DNA from: Paracoccaceae bacterium
Lineage (GTDB): Bacteria; Pseudomonadota; Alphaproteobacteria; Rhodobacterales; Rhodobacteraceae
Assembly: GCA_029862205.1 (NCBI GenBank)
Contig: JAOTXT010000017.1
Span: forward strand, 1-64,000
DNA length: 64,000 nucleotides
Direction of reading: 5' to 3'
Position numbers and translations under genes: made by a program. Of the stretch, positions 1-7,839 are shown piece after piece. The notes under the pieces were generated by a model. The model had not been told where the DNA came from. It saw only the letters and a list, made by a program, of their open reading frames with translations, and searched no databases. Position 1 is the stretch's first letter, and each line of letters opens with the position of its first letter.

Positions 1-23
1 TCTACCAATTCCGCCATCCGGGC
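1..23 (-). tRNA. tRNA-Leu, 5' part only (cut by window edge)
   Basis: Read on the minus strand from position 23 the sequence gives GCCCGGATGGCGGAATTGGT and then AGA, which is the acceptor 5' strand, the U8 position and the start of the D-arm of a bacterial tRNA-Leu (class II tRNA). Only 23 bases are inside the window, so the anticodon and variable arm are not visible and the isoacceptor cannot be named. The identification rests on the characteristic 5' half and is an inference from family resemblance. Confidence 0.8.
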
Positions 24-438
24 CCCGAGGCATCGTCACCTAGACGTGATGAACGCGGCGCACTATAGGCACCGCGCTGTCCAGTGCAAGGGCACAAGCG
101 GCCGATTCCCCGCTTGTCGCCAGTGTCAGTCCTCTGGCGCATTCCGGGCGTATTCACGGACCTGGGTGAGTGTGCACTTCTTGTCCCAATGCGGACTTCC
201 AACCGCTGTTCTGAACGCTTGGTTCTTCATTCCAGCCCGCGAGATCAAATGGGTGTTCTCCAATCAATTCAAGCATTCCGAACTTGCGCCCAGAAAATCA
301 ACCGATCCAGAGTTCTCTCTCAGGTTGCTTTCGAAAATTTTTACTATCGGTCTTGTGGGCATTGACGGAACGCCCGTCCCTGGAATGCTCGTTTCATATT
401 CAAAGAATTCATTGCGTATTTTGGGGGGCGGTGTGAAG
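24..438. other. Gap without a supported gene
   Basis: This 415-base stretch lies between the divergently placed tRNA-Leu and the ATP-grasp gene. The reading frame of the ATP-grasp gene stays open through it back to position 46, but the encoded residues look unlike the family and have no good start context. It should contain the promoter of the tRNA (minus strand) and that of the ATP-grasp gene. From about 200 onward it is visibly richer in A and T than the rest of the window. No repeat or hairpin stood out. Confidence 0.5.
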
Positions 439-1539
439 ATGTGCTTCGTTATGAGTATTGTTGCGTCTATACGGTCTCATTTATCCGAGACGGATCTTCA
501 TCTTCACGCTCGGAATCTAGTTGGCGCGCGCGGTGGTGGCTATCCATTTGAGAAGTACAAATTGCTGATCGAGCAGGACGCATTCACCGCTCTCGAGAAA
601 GACGAAATCGACGAGATCAAGGACAATTGCCGGCGCCGTTTCGGGTCGGCTGTCTACTATCCTTACATGGTGCTCTATAAGACGTTCGATCAGATCCGGC
701 CGGGCGGTGGCGCGTTGAAGGATTGGATGCCCACCGATTTCTTCAACCGCCGTGTTTTGCCAAAGATCAATCATGATTATCGGGGTATCTCAAGGATAAA
801 GACGCTGTCGAAACGCCTGATCGGCAGCGATTGCCTGCCCGATATTGGCTATATCCTTGGTGGGCGGTTGTTCGACGGCGATATGGAGCCGGTGAGCCCT
901 TCGAGTTTTGTCTCGGCCCACCAGGATGGCTGCAGCGTCGTCTATATAAAAGCCGACGACTCGAATTCCGGGCACGGCGTTCTCCGGACCGACCTCACCG
1001 CGATCAATGACGCGTTGATTGCTGAAATCGGAGCTGATTGCGTGATCCAATCGCAAATCGATCAGCACGCTTGGTTTGAGGAGTTCTGCCCTGGGTCTTC
1101 TGCAACAATTCGGATCAACACCCTTTTCTACAAATCGGACCGACCGCGAAAGATCGGTGCGACTTTGAGGCTGCCCGCCGGCGGCGATAAGTACACAAGC
1201 GGACACGGACAACGCGTCGGCATTGCCGTGCGCGACGACGACGGTAATCTCGACGAGTTTGCTCTCGATAACGAATGGAAATTGACAACGACACATCCTG
1301 ATAGCGGACTGCAATTCTCCGGTCGCACGATCCCGCATTTCCGTGATGCCGTCGAGATGTGCGAGACCCTGCACCGCCGATTGCCGCATATCGGACTGAT
1401 CGGCTGGGATGTGGGGATCGATGCGACGGGCGCCCCCAAGATCATGGAGTGGAATGCCCACAGCCCGGGCCTCGAGAAAGCCGAGATGACAACTGGACCG
1501 ATGTTTTCCGGATTCGGCTTCGAGGAGGCCTATCGCTGA
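439..1539 (+). CDS. Sugar-transfer-associated ATP-grasp protein
   Basis: A 366-residue protein whose C-terminal half looks like the ATP-grasp enzymes found in polysaccharide and sugar-transfer loci (PF14397 type). Seen: a glycine-rich nucleotide loop (KADDSNSGHG, about residues 170-180), an RIN motif, and a C-terminal WDVGIDATGAPKIMEWNAHS block (about 322-342) with the metal-binding Glu and Asn of the fold. ATP-grasp enzymes join a carboxylate to an amine or thiol; the substrate here is unknown. ATG 439 follows a G-rich stretch; ATG 451 is an alternative. No glycan genes flank it, so it is an orphan beside a tRNA, and its codon use is AT-richer than its neighbours, which may point to transfer. 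Confidence 0.75.
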   Translation: MCFVMSIVASIRSHLSETDLHLHARNLVGARGGGYPFEKYKLLIEQDAFTALEKDEIDEIKDNCRRRFGSAVYYPYMVLYKTFDQIRPGGGALKDWMPTDFFNRRVLPKINHDYRGISRIKTLSKRLIGSDCLPDIGYILGGRLFDGDMEPVSPSSFVSAHQDGCSVVYIKADDSNSGHGVLRTDLTAINDALIAEIGADCVIQSQIDQHAWFEEFCPGSSATIRINTLFYKSDRPRKIGATLRLPAGGDKYTSGHGQRVGIAVRDDDGNLDEFALDNEWKLTTTHPDSGLQFSGRTIPHFRDAVEMCETLHRRLPHIGLIGWDVGIDATGAPKIMEWNAHSPGLEKAEMTTGPMFSGFGFEEAYR

Positions 1540-1752
1540 GGCCGTCAATCGGGGTGCTGCAGCCATATGCGTCACTCGCCTACGGTCCGGCGAATGGCGA
1601 TTCTTATATTAGAGAGGCCACAGGTCTAGAGTTTGGCTTGATGAGGGGCAATCCAAGCGCAGCATCGGTTTCGATCAGAGACCGCTCCTGGCACTAGGCG
1701 GAAACTCGACACCATTGTCCCGAAGGTCCGAAGGCCAGCGCTTAACCGACAC

Positions 1753-2661
1753 CTATAGCCGGGACGCGTTGAACGTGTCGCACTGACCGGGGTCACCGCT
1801 CTGCATGCCCGCCGTGAACCAGCGCACCCGCTGCTCGGAAGTTCCGTGGGTGAAGCTGTCCGGGACAACCGCCTGGCCCGAGCTTCGTTGAAGCGTGTCG
1901 TCGCCGATCTGATTGGCCGCGTTCAGCGCCTCTTCGATATCGCCGGGTTCCAGCAGGCCATACTTTCGTTGCGCGTGGTGCGCCCAGACGCCGGAGTAGC
2001 AGTCGGCTTGCAACTCCAGCATTACCGAAAGCTGGTTCGACTCGACCTGTGACGAGCGCTGGCGCAGGCGGTTGACCTGCTCCATGACACCCAACTCGTT
2101 CTGCACATGATGCGCAATCTCGTGGGCAATCACATAGGCCCGCGCGAAGTCGCCCTTCGCCCCCAGCCTGCGGTCCATCACCTGGAAGAACGACATATCC
2201 AGATAGGCCTGCCGGTCGCCGGGGCAATAGAATGGGCCAGATGCCGCGCTGGCGAGGCCGCAAGCCGACGAGACCCGGTCCGAGAACAGCACCAGCGTCG
2301 GCGGGCGGTACTGTTTGTCCGAGGCCTTGAATATCTCGCCCCACACATCCTCGGTGTCGGCCAGCACCACGCTGACGAATTCCTCGGACGTGTCGTCGAT
2401 CTGGTTCGAACCGCTCGAGGGCGCGTTGGTCGGGACCGTAAAGCCCGAACCGTCGCCGGTCAGCAGGGTGAGCGGATTGACGCCCATCAGCAGCGCAATC
2501 CCGATGACCACGATCAGCCCCAGGCCGCCGATCCCGCTTCGGCGTCCGCCCATCCGGATCCGGCGCCCGTCCCCGCCAGCGCGCCCGAAGCCGGGGAACC
2601 CGGCGCTCTGACCCCGGCGATCGTCGATATTGCGGCTGGTGCGCCTCCCGCGCCACTTCAT
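1753..2661 (-). CDS. ypfJ: Neutral zinc metallopeptidase, YpfJ family
   Basis: A 302-residue single-pass membrane protein of the putative neutral zinc metallopeptidase family (PF04228). Visible features in order: a basic glycine-rich N-terminus, a transmembrane segment at about residues 44-66, then a periplasmic domain with the HEIAHH zinc motif at 180-185 and the downstream ELQADCYSG stretch that supplies the third ligand and is typical for the family. The start at 2661 is supported by a GGAGGAA ribosome site nine bases upstream. It is transcribed divergently from the YqaA-like gene. The physiological substrate is not known for this family. Confidence 0.92.
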   Translation of the reverse strand: MKWRGRRTSRNIDDRRGQSAGFPGFGRAGGDGRRIRMGGRRSGIGGLGLIVVIGIALLMGVNPLTLLTGDGSGFTVPTNAPSSGSNQIDDTSEEFVSVVLADTEDVWGEIFKASDKQYRPPTLVLFSDRVSSACGLASAASGPFYCPGDRQAYLDMSFFQVMDRRLGAKGDFARAYVIAHEIAHHVQNELGVMEQVNRLRQRSSQVESNQLSVMLELQADCYSGVWAHHAQRKYGLLEPGDIEEALNAANQIGDDTLQRSSGQAVVPDSFTHGTSEQRVRWFTAGMQSGDPGQCDTFNASRL

Positions 2662-2770
2662 GGCTTCCTCCGAGCGTATTTCTATCCCCGAGCCCGGCCA
2701 TGATGGCCGCTCGGTCCAGCGCCGACAAGCCCGACTGGACAGCCCGCTTGGCCCCTGTTACCCGATCCGG

Positions 2771-3352
2771 ATGCTGAGGCGGCTCTACGACTGGACCATG
2801 GGACTGGCCGAGCGCCGCGACGCGCTGTGGGTCCTGGCTTTCGTCAGTTTTGTCGAGAGCTCGATCTTCCCGATCCCGCCGGATGTGCTGATGATTCCGA
2901 TGATCATCGCCGCGCCGCATCGCGCCTTCCTGATCGCCGGCATCGCCACCTTGTCCTCGGTCGCGGGCGGCATGGCGGGCTACGCGCTGGGGGCCTTCTT
3001 CTATGACGCGGTGGGCCAGCCCGTGCTGGCCTTCTACGGCTACAGCGAGAAGTTCGCGCATTTTCAGGAAACCTATAACGAATGGGGCGCCTGGGCGGTC
3101 CTGGTGGCGGGCGTCACGCCCTTCCCCTACAAGGTGATCACCATCCTGTCCGGCGTCACGGGGCTGGATTTCACGGTCTTCTCGATCGCGTCTGTCATCG
3201 CGCGGGCGCTTCGTTTTTTCATTATCGCCGCACTGTTGTGGAAATTCGGCCCGCCGATCCGTAACTTCATCGAACATCGGCTCGGACTGATGTTCGTGGT
3301 CTTCGTCGTGCTCCTGATCGGAGGATTCATCGTGGCGAAATACGCCCTCTAA
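2771..3352 (+). CDS. YqaA/DedA-like membrane protein
   Basis: A 193-residue integral membrane protein of the SNARE-associated/VTT (DedA superfamily) type, YqaA branch. It shows an ESSIFPIPPDVLMIP stretch near residue 28, a central loop with the family FPYK-type motif (TPFPYKVITILSG), and about four to five hydrophobic segments, the last at the extreme C-terminus. Family members are implicated in lipid flipping and membrane homeostasis. The frame is open upstream to 2630, but ATG 2771 begins the conserved sequence. Its stop overlaps the start of dsbB by one base, so the two are probably translationally coupled. Confidence 0.88.
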   Translation: MLRRLYDWTMGLAERRDALWVLAFVSFVESSIFPIPPDVLMIPMIIAAPHRAFLIAGIATLSSVAGGMAGYALGAFFYDAVGQPVLAFYGYSEKFAHFQETYNEWGAWAVLVAGVTPFPYKVITILSGVTGLDFTVFSIASVIARALRFFIIAALLWKFGPPIRNFIEHRLGLMFVVFVVLLIGGFIVAKYAL

Positions 3353-3843
3353 TGACGGTCTGGGGACGCATTCTGCTCGCCGGCCTCGGCTCGTTCGCGC
3401 TTCTGGCGGGCGCGCTGGCGTTCCAATATCTGGGCGGGCTCGAGCCCTGCCCGCTCTGCATCTGGCAACGCTGGCCCCATGCGATCGCCGCCGCGACAGC
3501 GCTTTTGGGCATCACTGTTCTCTGGCGCCGCGCCCGGATCCTGGCCATGCTCGGCGCATCGGTCATGGTTGCCGGTGCCGGGCTCGGGCTCTACCACACC
3601 GGCATCGAGCGCGGCTGGTGGGAAGGTCCGAACACCTGCACCTCGGGCGACATCTCCAACCTCTCGGCAGACGCGCTGCTCAATCAGATCATGGAGGCGC
3701 CGCTGGTCCGCTGCGACGAGGTTGCGTGGGAGTTCCTCAGCCTCTCGATGGCGTCGTGGAATGGCATCATCTCGCTGGGTCTGGCAGGGATGTGGCTCGC
3801 CTGCGTGATCTGGGACGCGAACCCCTACGACGCCGAGCGCTGA
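3352..3843 (+). CDS. dsbB: Disulfide bond formation protein B
   Basis: A 163-residue inner-membrane protein that re-oxidises the periplasmic thiol oxidase DsbA and passes the electrons to quinone. The first cysteine pair is CPLC at residues 33-36 and the second, periplasmic pair is Cys96 and Cys121, both placed as in the family. Four hydrophobic segments are visible. The ATG shares its A with the TAA stop of the upstream YqaA-like gene (TAATG). No dsbA is in the window. Length is normal for alphaproteobacterial DsbB. Confidence 0.93.
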   Translation: MTVWGRILLAGLGSFALLAGALAFQYLGGLEPCPLCIWQRWPHAIAAATALLGITVLWRRARILAMLGASVMVAGAGLGLYHTGIERGWWEGPNTCTSGDISNLSADALLNQIMEAPLVRCDEVAWEFLSLSMASWNGIISLGLAGMWLACVIWDANPYDAER

Positions 3844-3855
3844 GCCAGGATCGGG

Positions 3856-4440
3856 CTACGACTCGAGTTCGGCATCCCAATAAAGGAAATCCATCCAGCT
3901 CTCGTGCAGATAGTTCGGCGGGAACCGCCGGCCCTTGTTCTGCAGTTCGTGCTGATCGGGCCGCCGCGGCGGGCGCGCCAACGACATGCCCGCCTGGCGC
4001 AGCGTCAGGTTGGCTTTGCGCAGATTGCACCGGCTGCAGGCGGCGACCACATTCTCCCAGGTCGTGCGCCCGCCCCGCGAGCGCGGGATCACGTGGTCGA
4101 AGGTCATCCCGCCCTTGGCGCCGCAATACTGGCAGGAGAACCGGTCGCGCAGAAAGAGGTTGAACCGGGTGAACGCAGGATAGCGCGCCGGCCTCACATA
4201 GTCGCGCAGCACCACAACCGAGGGCAGCTGCATCGAGATCGACGGGCTGTGCACAACGGTGTCGTATTCGGCAACGATCGCAACACGGTCCAGGAACGCG
4301 GCCTTGACCGCCTCCTGCCAGGGCCAGAGCGACAGCGGAAAGTAGGAAAGCGGCCGGTAATCGGCGTTCAGCACCAGGGCCGGGTTGTCCCGGACCCCCG
4401 CGGGCTGTCGCACGAAGGATGCCGCAAAATTGCCGTCCAT
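3856..4440 (-). CDS. HNH endonuclease
   Basis: A 194-residue protein with a C-terminal HNH nuclease domain: zinc-binding CxxC at residues 103-106 and 135-138, the catalytic DH of FDHVIPRSRGG at 115-116, and ENVVAACSRCN with the Asn. The N-terminal 100 residues (LVLNADYRPLSYFPLSLW) are characteristic of a widespread stand-alone chromosomal HNH family in alphaproteobacteria that has no clear link to mobile elements. The gene is convergent with dsbB, leaving only 12 bases between them. The iteron-like repeat at 4552-4596 lies upstream of its start. Biological role unknown; nuclease activity is inferred from the motif. Confidence 0.9.
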   Translation of the reverse strand: MDGNFAASFVRQPAGVRDNPALVLNADYRPLSYFPLSLWPWQEAVKAAFLDRVAIVAEYDTVVHSPSISMQLPSVVVLRDYVRPARYPAFTRFNLFLRDRFSCQYCGAKGGMTFDHVIPRSRGGRTTWENVVAACSRCNLRKANLTLRQAGMSLARPPRRPDQHELQNKGRRFPPNYLHESWMDFLYWDAELES

Positions 4441-4551
4441 GATTCCGGTCCCGGTCGCTCCACTCCAATCCCCTGACGCGGGCTCACTATATCTCGCGTC
4501 TTGGTTTCATCAAGACTCTATATCCACGAAGGGTTTATGAAGGTGGAAGGA

Positions 4552-4596
4552 GTTATTCCCCAGGTTACCCACAGGTTACCCACAGGTATTCCCCAG
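4552..4596. repeat. Four tandem ~11-bp iteron-like units resembling DnaA boxes
   Basis: Two exact 11-base units GTTACCCACAG (4564-4574, 4575-4585) are flanked by two degenerate units ending in TTCCCCAG (4552-4563 and 4586-4596). Each central unit contains TTACCCACA, one base away from the DnaA box TTATCCACA. A further TATCCACG lies at 4521-4528. The array sits between the end of the esterase gene and the start of the HNH gene, both on the minus strand. It could bind DnaA or a regulator of the HNH gene; this is inference. Confidence 0.6.
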
Positions 4597-4613
4597 AGGC
4601 ACTCACAGACCGG

Positions 4614-5288
4614 TCAGCCCGGCAGATGGTCCTTCAGGAAGCCCAGCGCCAAGCCCAGCCCATCCGGCGCGATGCCGTGACCGATGCCCTGGCTCACATG
4701 CCACCGCACCTGGAAACCGGCTGCGGCCAGTCCGTTGCGCGCCTCGTCCAGCGCGGCCACCGGGATCATCTCGTCCTGGTCGCCATGAACCAACAGGACC
4801 GGCGGGCGCGACACTGCCTCGGCTTTCAGCGCCTCCCCATCGGCCAACCGGCCCGAAAAGCCGACGATCCCGGCAAGCGACTCGGGCCGGCGGGGCGCCA
4901 CGTGCAGGCTCATCATGGTGCCCTGGCTAAAGCCCACAAGCGCGGTCTCGGCCGGACCAACGCCCTCTTCCGCCATCGCCTCGGTGATATAGCCATCCAG
5001 GACCTCAGCCGCGCGCGCGAAACCGGCCTCCATCTCCGCCTCGGTGCTGCCATCCAGCCACGGGATCGGAAACCACTGGTATCCCATCGGGTTGACCTTG
5101 CACCGCTCGGGCGCGTTGGGCGAGCGGAACGCCGTATCCGGCAAATGCTGGCCCAACGGCCCGGCAAGCCCAAAGAGGTCGTTTCCGTCCGCTCCGTAGC
5201 CATGCAGCAGAATGACGAGCGACTTGGTGGTCCCGGAGGCCGGGGCGGCCCGCGGTCCCGAAAGACTCGGGCCTGAAAGCTGGGTCAT
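4614..5288 (-). CDS. Alpha/beta hydrolase, phospholipase/carboxylesterase family
   Basis: A 224-residue serine hydrolase of the PF02230 family (bacterial carboxylesterase, related to acyl-protein thioesterases). The nucleophile lies in GFSQG (Ser121), the acid in HGDQDE (Asp172) and the histidine in GIGHGI (His204); the oxyanion-side HGYGADG is at residues 29-35. The start at 5288 is chosen because it begins the homologous sequence and lies just eight bases after the stop of the glycosylase gene, indicating a two-gene operon. The natural ester substrate cannot be told. Confidence 0.9.
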   Translation of the reverse strand: MTQLSGPSLSGPRAAPASGTTKSLVILLHGYGADGNDLFGLAGPLGQHLPDTAFRSPNAPERCKVNPMGYQWFPIPWLDGSTEAEMEAGFARAAEVLDGYITEAMAEEGVGPAETALVGFSQGTMMSLHVAPRRPESLAGIVGFSGRLADGEALKAEAVSRPPVLLVHGDQDEMIPVAALDEARNGLAAAGFQVRWHVSQGIGHGIAPDGLGLALGFLKDHLPG

Positions 5289-5296
5289 GGAACGGC

Positions 5297-5926
5297 TTAC
5301 TCCGAGATGCCTTCGCGGTTTTTGGCGTGCCTGTAATAGGCCCACATCAGCCGTGCCGCAACGCCGCGCCAGGGCGACCAGTCCAGCGACATGGAACGCA
5401 GGTCCTTCTCGTCGGGCCGGGTGGTTAGATCGAAGATCAGCCGCGCCGATTCCTGCAACGCAAGATCACCAGGGGCGAAGACATCGGCGCGTCCAATCGA
5501 GAACATTAGGTATATCTCGGCGGTCCAAACGCCGATCCCCTTGACGGAGGTCAGGGCGGCGATCGCCTCGTCCTCTGGCAGGCTGACCAGCGCGTCATAG
5601 TCGATCCCGGCTTCGATCAGCGCGCGCGCGTAGCGCACTTTCGGCCGCGACAGGCCGCAACCGCGCAAATCCTCTTCGCTCATGGCGCCCAGAATCAGCG
5701 GATCATCTGCCCCGGCGGCGCAGAGCTTGCGCCAAACCGAATCCGCCGCGGCGACCGAAAGCTGCTGGGCACAGATTGTGTGCAGCAGCGCGCCGAACCC
5801 GCCCGCGCGGCGGCGCAGGGGCGGCGTGCCGGTCGCCGCGAGCGCGGGCTCGAACCTGGGCTCGGCCTGAACTAGCCAGGCACAACCTTCCAAGATATCC
5901 GCCTCTGTTTCGATGATCCGGGTCAT
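5297..5926 (-). CDS. DNA-3-methyladenine glycosylase II-like (HhH-GPD)
   Basis: A 209-residue base-excision repair glycosylase of the AlkA type. A helix-hairpin-helix (LTSVKGIGVWTAEIYL, residues 125-140) is followed by the catalytic aspartate in FAPGDLAL (Asp154). AlkA-type enzymes remove alkylated purines such as 3-methyladenine. It lacks the N-terminal TBP-like domain of E. coli AlkA, as is usual for short alphaproteobacterial forms. No iron-sulfur cluster cysteines are seen, so it is not MutY/Nth. It precedes the esterase gene in an apparent operon. Confidence 0.9.
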   Translation of the reverse strand: MTRIIETEADILEGCAWLVQAEPRFEPALAATGTPPLRRRAGGFGALLHTICAQQLSVAAADSVWRKLCAAGADDPLILGAMSEEDLRGCGLSRPKVRYARALIEAGIDYDALVSLPEDEAIAALTSVKGIGVWTAEIYLMFSIGRADVFAPGDLALQESARLIFDLTTRPDEKDLRSMSLDWSPWRGVAARLMWAYYRHAKNREGISE

Positions 5927-5959
5927 GAGGCCGCAGCTAAGGCGCCGCGGCAGCGCGGG

Positions 5960-7153
5960 TCAAGCATCCCCGCCGTCGGGCGCCGGCGCGTATCCATAGT
6001 GGACCGCCAGCCGCTGCAACGCGATCTTCAGCACCACCTTGCCCGAACGCGCCGACCAGCCCATGCGCCGCTCGCAGGCTTCCAATCCTTCCAGGAAGCA
6101 GCAGACCCGAAGCACGGCGTCCGCCAGCCCCGGCCCGACCGCCGTCAATGCCGCCGAGACACTGTCGCGCGCCACCACCGGACCCTCGCCCGGGCCACCG
6201 CGCAAAGGCGAGCCCGCCAGGCGATCGCCCGGGGTCAGGAACTTGCGCCAATCCTGGGCGACCGAGGGGCCAAGTTGCGCCAGTTCGAAGTCGGTGCGCA
6301 GCCGCTCGCCCGCCTCGACCTCGCCCGGGGTCAGAAATGGTTTGCCGTCAGGCCCCTTGCGCCGCGCCAGCCAGCCCAATGGATCCTCACCCAGATTAAC
6401 CTTGATCTGCTGCGGCCGCCCGGTCGCTTGGTCCATCACCTGCCGGGTGCCGGGCAACTGGTGCTGAGCCAGGAACGGATTGCCCGCCTCGGCAAAGCCG
6501 GTGGCCGGCTGGCGTTTGATCGCGTCCTCGGCCAGCAGGCGCTTGAGGCACGACCGCCCATCCCCGGTGATCCGGTAGCGCACCGAATTGGGGCCGCGCA
6601 TATGAACCTTGATCCAGCCCTCGCGCACGAATTCGGCGGCCAGCCGCACCGGCATCATCGCGATCGGCTTGCGATAGTCGTTAGCCTTGCAGAACACTCC
6701 GCCCTTCTTCGAGTCAGGCACGACCATCATGAACGATCCGGGCTCGGATAGCCGGCGCAGGAACCGCCTTGCCTCGCGTTCCAGCGCCTCGCGCGGCATG
6801 GCCGGCGCGTCCGGGACCAGGACGGCGGACGGTGGCCGGCCAGCTTCATTGCCCTCCGGCACCGGTTCGGCTTCGCCCAGCCCCGCGGACCTCTCGAGCC
6901 CGCTGATCAGGTCATCCACCACCGGGTCGTCGCGCTGCGCTTCGACCCGGCGCACGGTGCGCATCACAGTGCTCGGGTGGGTGCCGGTCGCGCTCGCCAG
7001 GGCGCGAAGGCTCTCGCCCCCGCCGGTATGGGCCAGGTAAAGCGCGGCTTCCCGCGCGGAACAGGCCGATCCGGTTTCCGGAAAAGCGCGATCGGCCAGG
7101 CTGGCACATTGGCTCAGTACATATTGGGTGCTTGGCATTTGATTTCGCCCCAT
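5960..7153 (-). CDS. DUF6456 domain protein with N-terminal helix-turn-helix
   Basis: A 397-residue protein. The N-terminal 70 residues (ALASATGTHPSTVMRTVRRVE) resemble a helix-turn-helix, and the C-terminal 150 residues, from TPGEVEAGERLRTDF to the end, match the DUF6456 domain of Rhodobacterales proteins. The middle has a winged-helix-like stretch near residues 140-200. It is probably a DNA-binding regulator, but no target is known. Two starts are possible: ATG 7153 and ATG 7138, the latter preceded by GGGG nine bases upstream. It is divergent from the DUF6477 gene across an AT-rich 205-base region, the usual arrangement of this pair. Confidence 0.85.
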   Translation of the reverse strand: MGRNQMPSTQYVLSQCASLADRAFPETGSACSAREAALYLAHTGGGESLRALASATGTHPSTVMRTVRRVEAQRDDPVVDDLISGLERSAGLGEAEPVPEGNEAGRPPSAVLVPDAPAMPREALEREARRFLRRLSEPGSFMMVVPDSKKGGVFCKANDYRKPIAMMPVRLAAEFVREGWIKVHMRGPNSVRYRITGDGRSCLKRLLAEDAIKRQPATGFAEAGNPFLAQHQLPGTRQVMDQATGRPQQIKVNLGEDPLGWLARRKGPDGKPFLTPGEVEAGERLRTDFELAQLGPSVAQDWRKFLTPGDRLAGSPLRGGPGEGPVVARDSVSAALTAVGPGLADAVLRVCCFLEGLEACERRMGWSARSGKVVLKIALQRLAVHYGYAPAPDGGDA

Positions 7154-7358
7154 TCTAAGAAATTTGAAGAAAAAACCTTCTAATTAGTAGGTGTGAATCG
7201 AATCTTAACGAAACCGGCTTTCCATTTTTTTACTGAATATAAACGAATATTACTGCTTGGTTAATTTAAACAGCCAGCGCGCGTTGCGCCGGCGATCCAT
7301 GCAACGGACTGGTCGGCCCGACAAGGATGCTCGCTTCTATTCCGAGGAGGGGCACCCC

Positions 7359-7634
7359 ATGCCACAGAAGACTTCAGCGCCGCTGTTCCGGCCCAAGAGC
7401 CTGATCCGCACCGCCCGGATCGGCGCCCGGCTTTACCGCCGCGAGCGGGATTTGGCCGCCGCCCTGCCCGGCCGCGTAGTGCAGGCGGCTTCGGCAATCA
7501 TCGCGCAATTGCAGTTTGCCGAGCAGCAATGCGAAAGCCTGCGCCGCGGCCGCTCGCCCGCCTATAAGCCCGCGCGTCATGTGCAGGTCTTGGCCGCGCT
7601 GCTGGCCGAGTCGAAGCAAGCGATCGCACCGTAG
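7359..7634 (+). CDS. DUF6477 family protein
   Basis: A 91-residue basic protein matching the small DUF6477 family of Rhodobacterales (conserved LIRTARIGARLYRRERDL near the start and ARHVQVLAALLAE near the end). A strong ribosome site GAGGAGGGG lies seven bases before ATG 7359, so the upstream open frame is not used. The family commonly sits divergently next to the DUF6456 protein, suggesting a shared role, which is not known. No membrane segment or signal peptide. A perfect hairpin begins immediately after the stop codon. Confidence 0.85.
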   Translation: MPQKTSAPLFRPKSLIRTARIGARLYRRERDLAAALPGRVVQAASAIIAQLQFAEQQCESLRRGRSPAYKPARHVQVLAALLAESKQAIAP

Positions 7635-7652
7635 GGCGGGATTTATCCCGCC
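7635..7652 (+). terminator. Perfect hairpin directly after the DUF6477 stop codon
   Basis: GGCGGGAT and ATCCCGCC pair with only TT between them; the stem starts one base after the TAG. There is no following T-run, so it may be a repeat-family hairpin that also stabilises or ends the mRNA. Confidence 0.6.
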
Positions 7653-7672
7653 ATGTCAGCGCAGCACCGTGG

Positions 7673-7694
7673 GGTGGGCTCGCGAGAGCCCACC
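7673..7694. repeat. Perfect 9-bp hairpin with GCGA loop (REP-like)
   Basis: GGTGGGCTC and GAGCCCACC pair perfectly around GCGA, a GNRA tetraloop. It lies 20 bases after the preceding hairpin, between the convergent DUF6477 and mttB genes. Paired GGGCGGGAT/GGTGGGCTC hairpins of this sort are typical of dispersed extragenic palindromes; family membership is inferred. Confidence 0.6.
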
Positions 7695-7813
7695 TTCGTC
7701 CCTGTGGCGGGCTAATTCGGGCCCCAGTCCTGGAAGCCAGGGCAATCTGTTAATTTCAGGTAAACATTAACCTTTTCAGCTATATATTTCAGTACGTTAT
7801 CCAAAGCTCTCAC

Positions 7814-7837
7814 TGTGAGAATCCAGGCCTTCTCACA
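7814..7837 (-). terminator. Hairpin after mttB
   Basis: TGTGAGAA (7814-7821) pairs perfectly with TTCTCACA (7830-7837) around an 8-base loop, two bases beyond the mttB stop. An overlapping alternative hairpin, TCTCAC-T-GTGAGA at 7808-7820, could form instead. Read on the minus strand it is a likely mttB terminator. Confidence 0.6.
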
Positions 7838-7839
7838 CC

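Noticed and set aside
46-438. N-terminal extension of the ATP-grasp protein from position 46
   Set aside because: The frame is open, but the 131 extra residues are Cys/Arg-rich and unlike the family, and there is no ribosome site. ATG 439 or 451 fits better.
4552-4596. CRISPR array
   Set aside because: Units are only 11 bases long and contiguous without spacers, and no cas genes are in the window.
7750-7770. TTAA-N7-TAAA resembling a CtrA site (TTAA-N7-TTAA)
   Set aside because: One half is imperfect and the site lies between two convergent gene ends, where no promoter is expected. AT-rich DNA makes such matches likely by chance.
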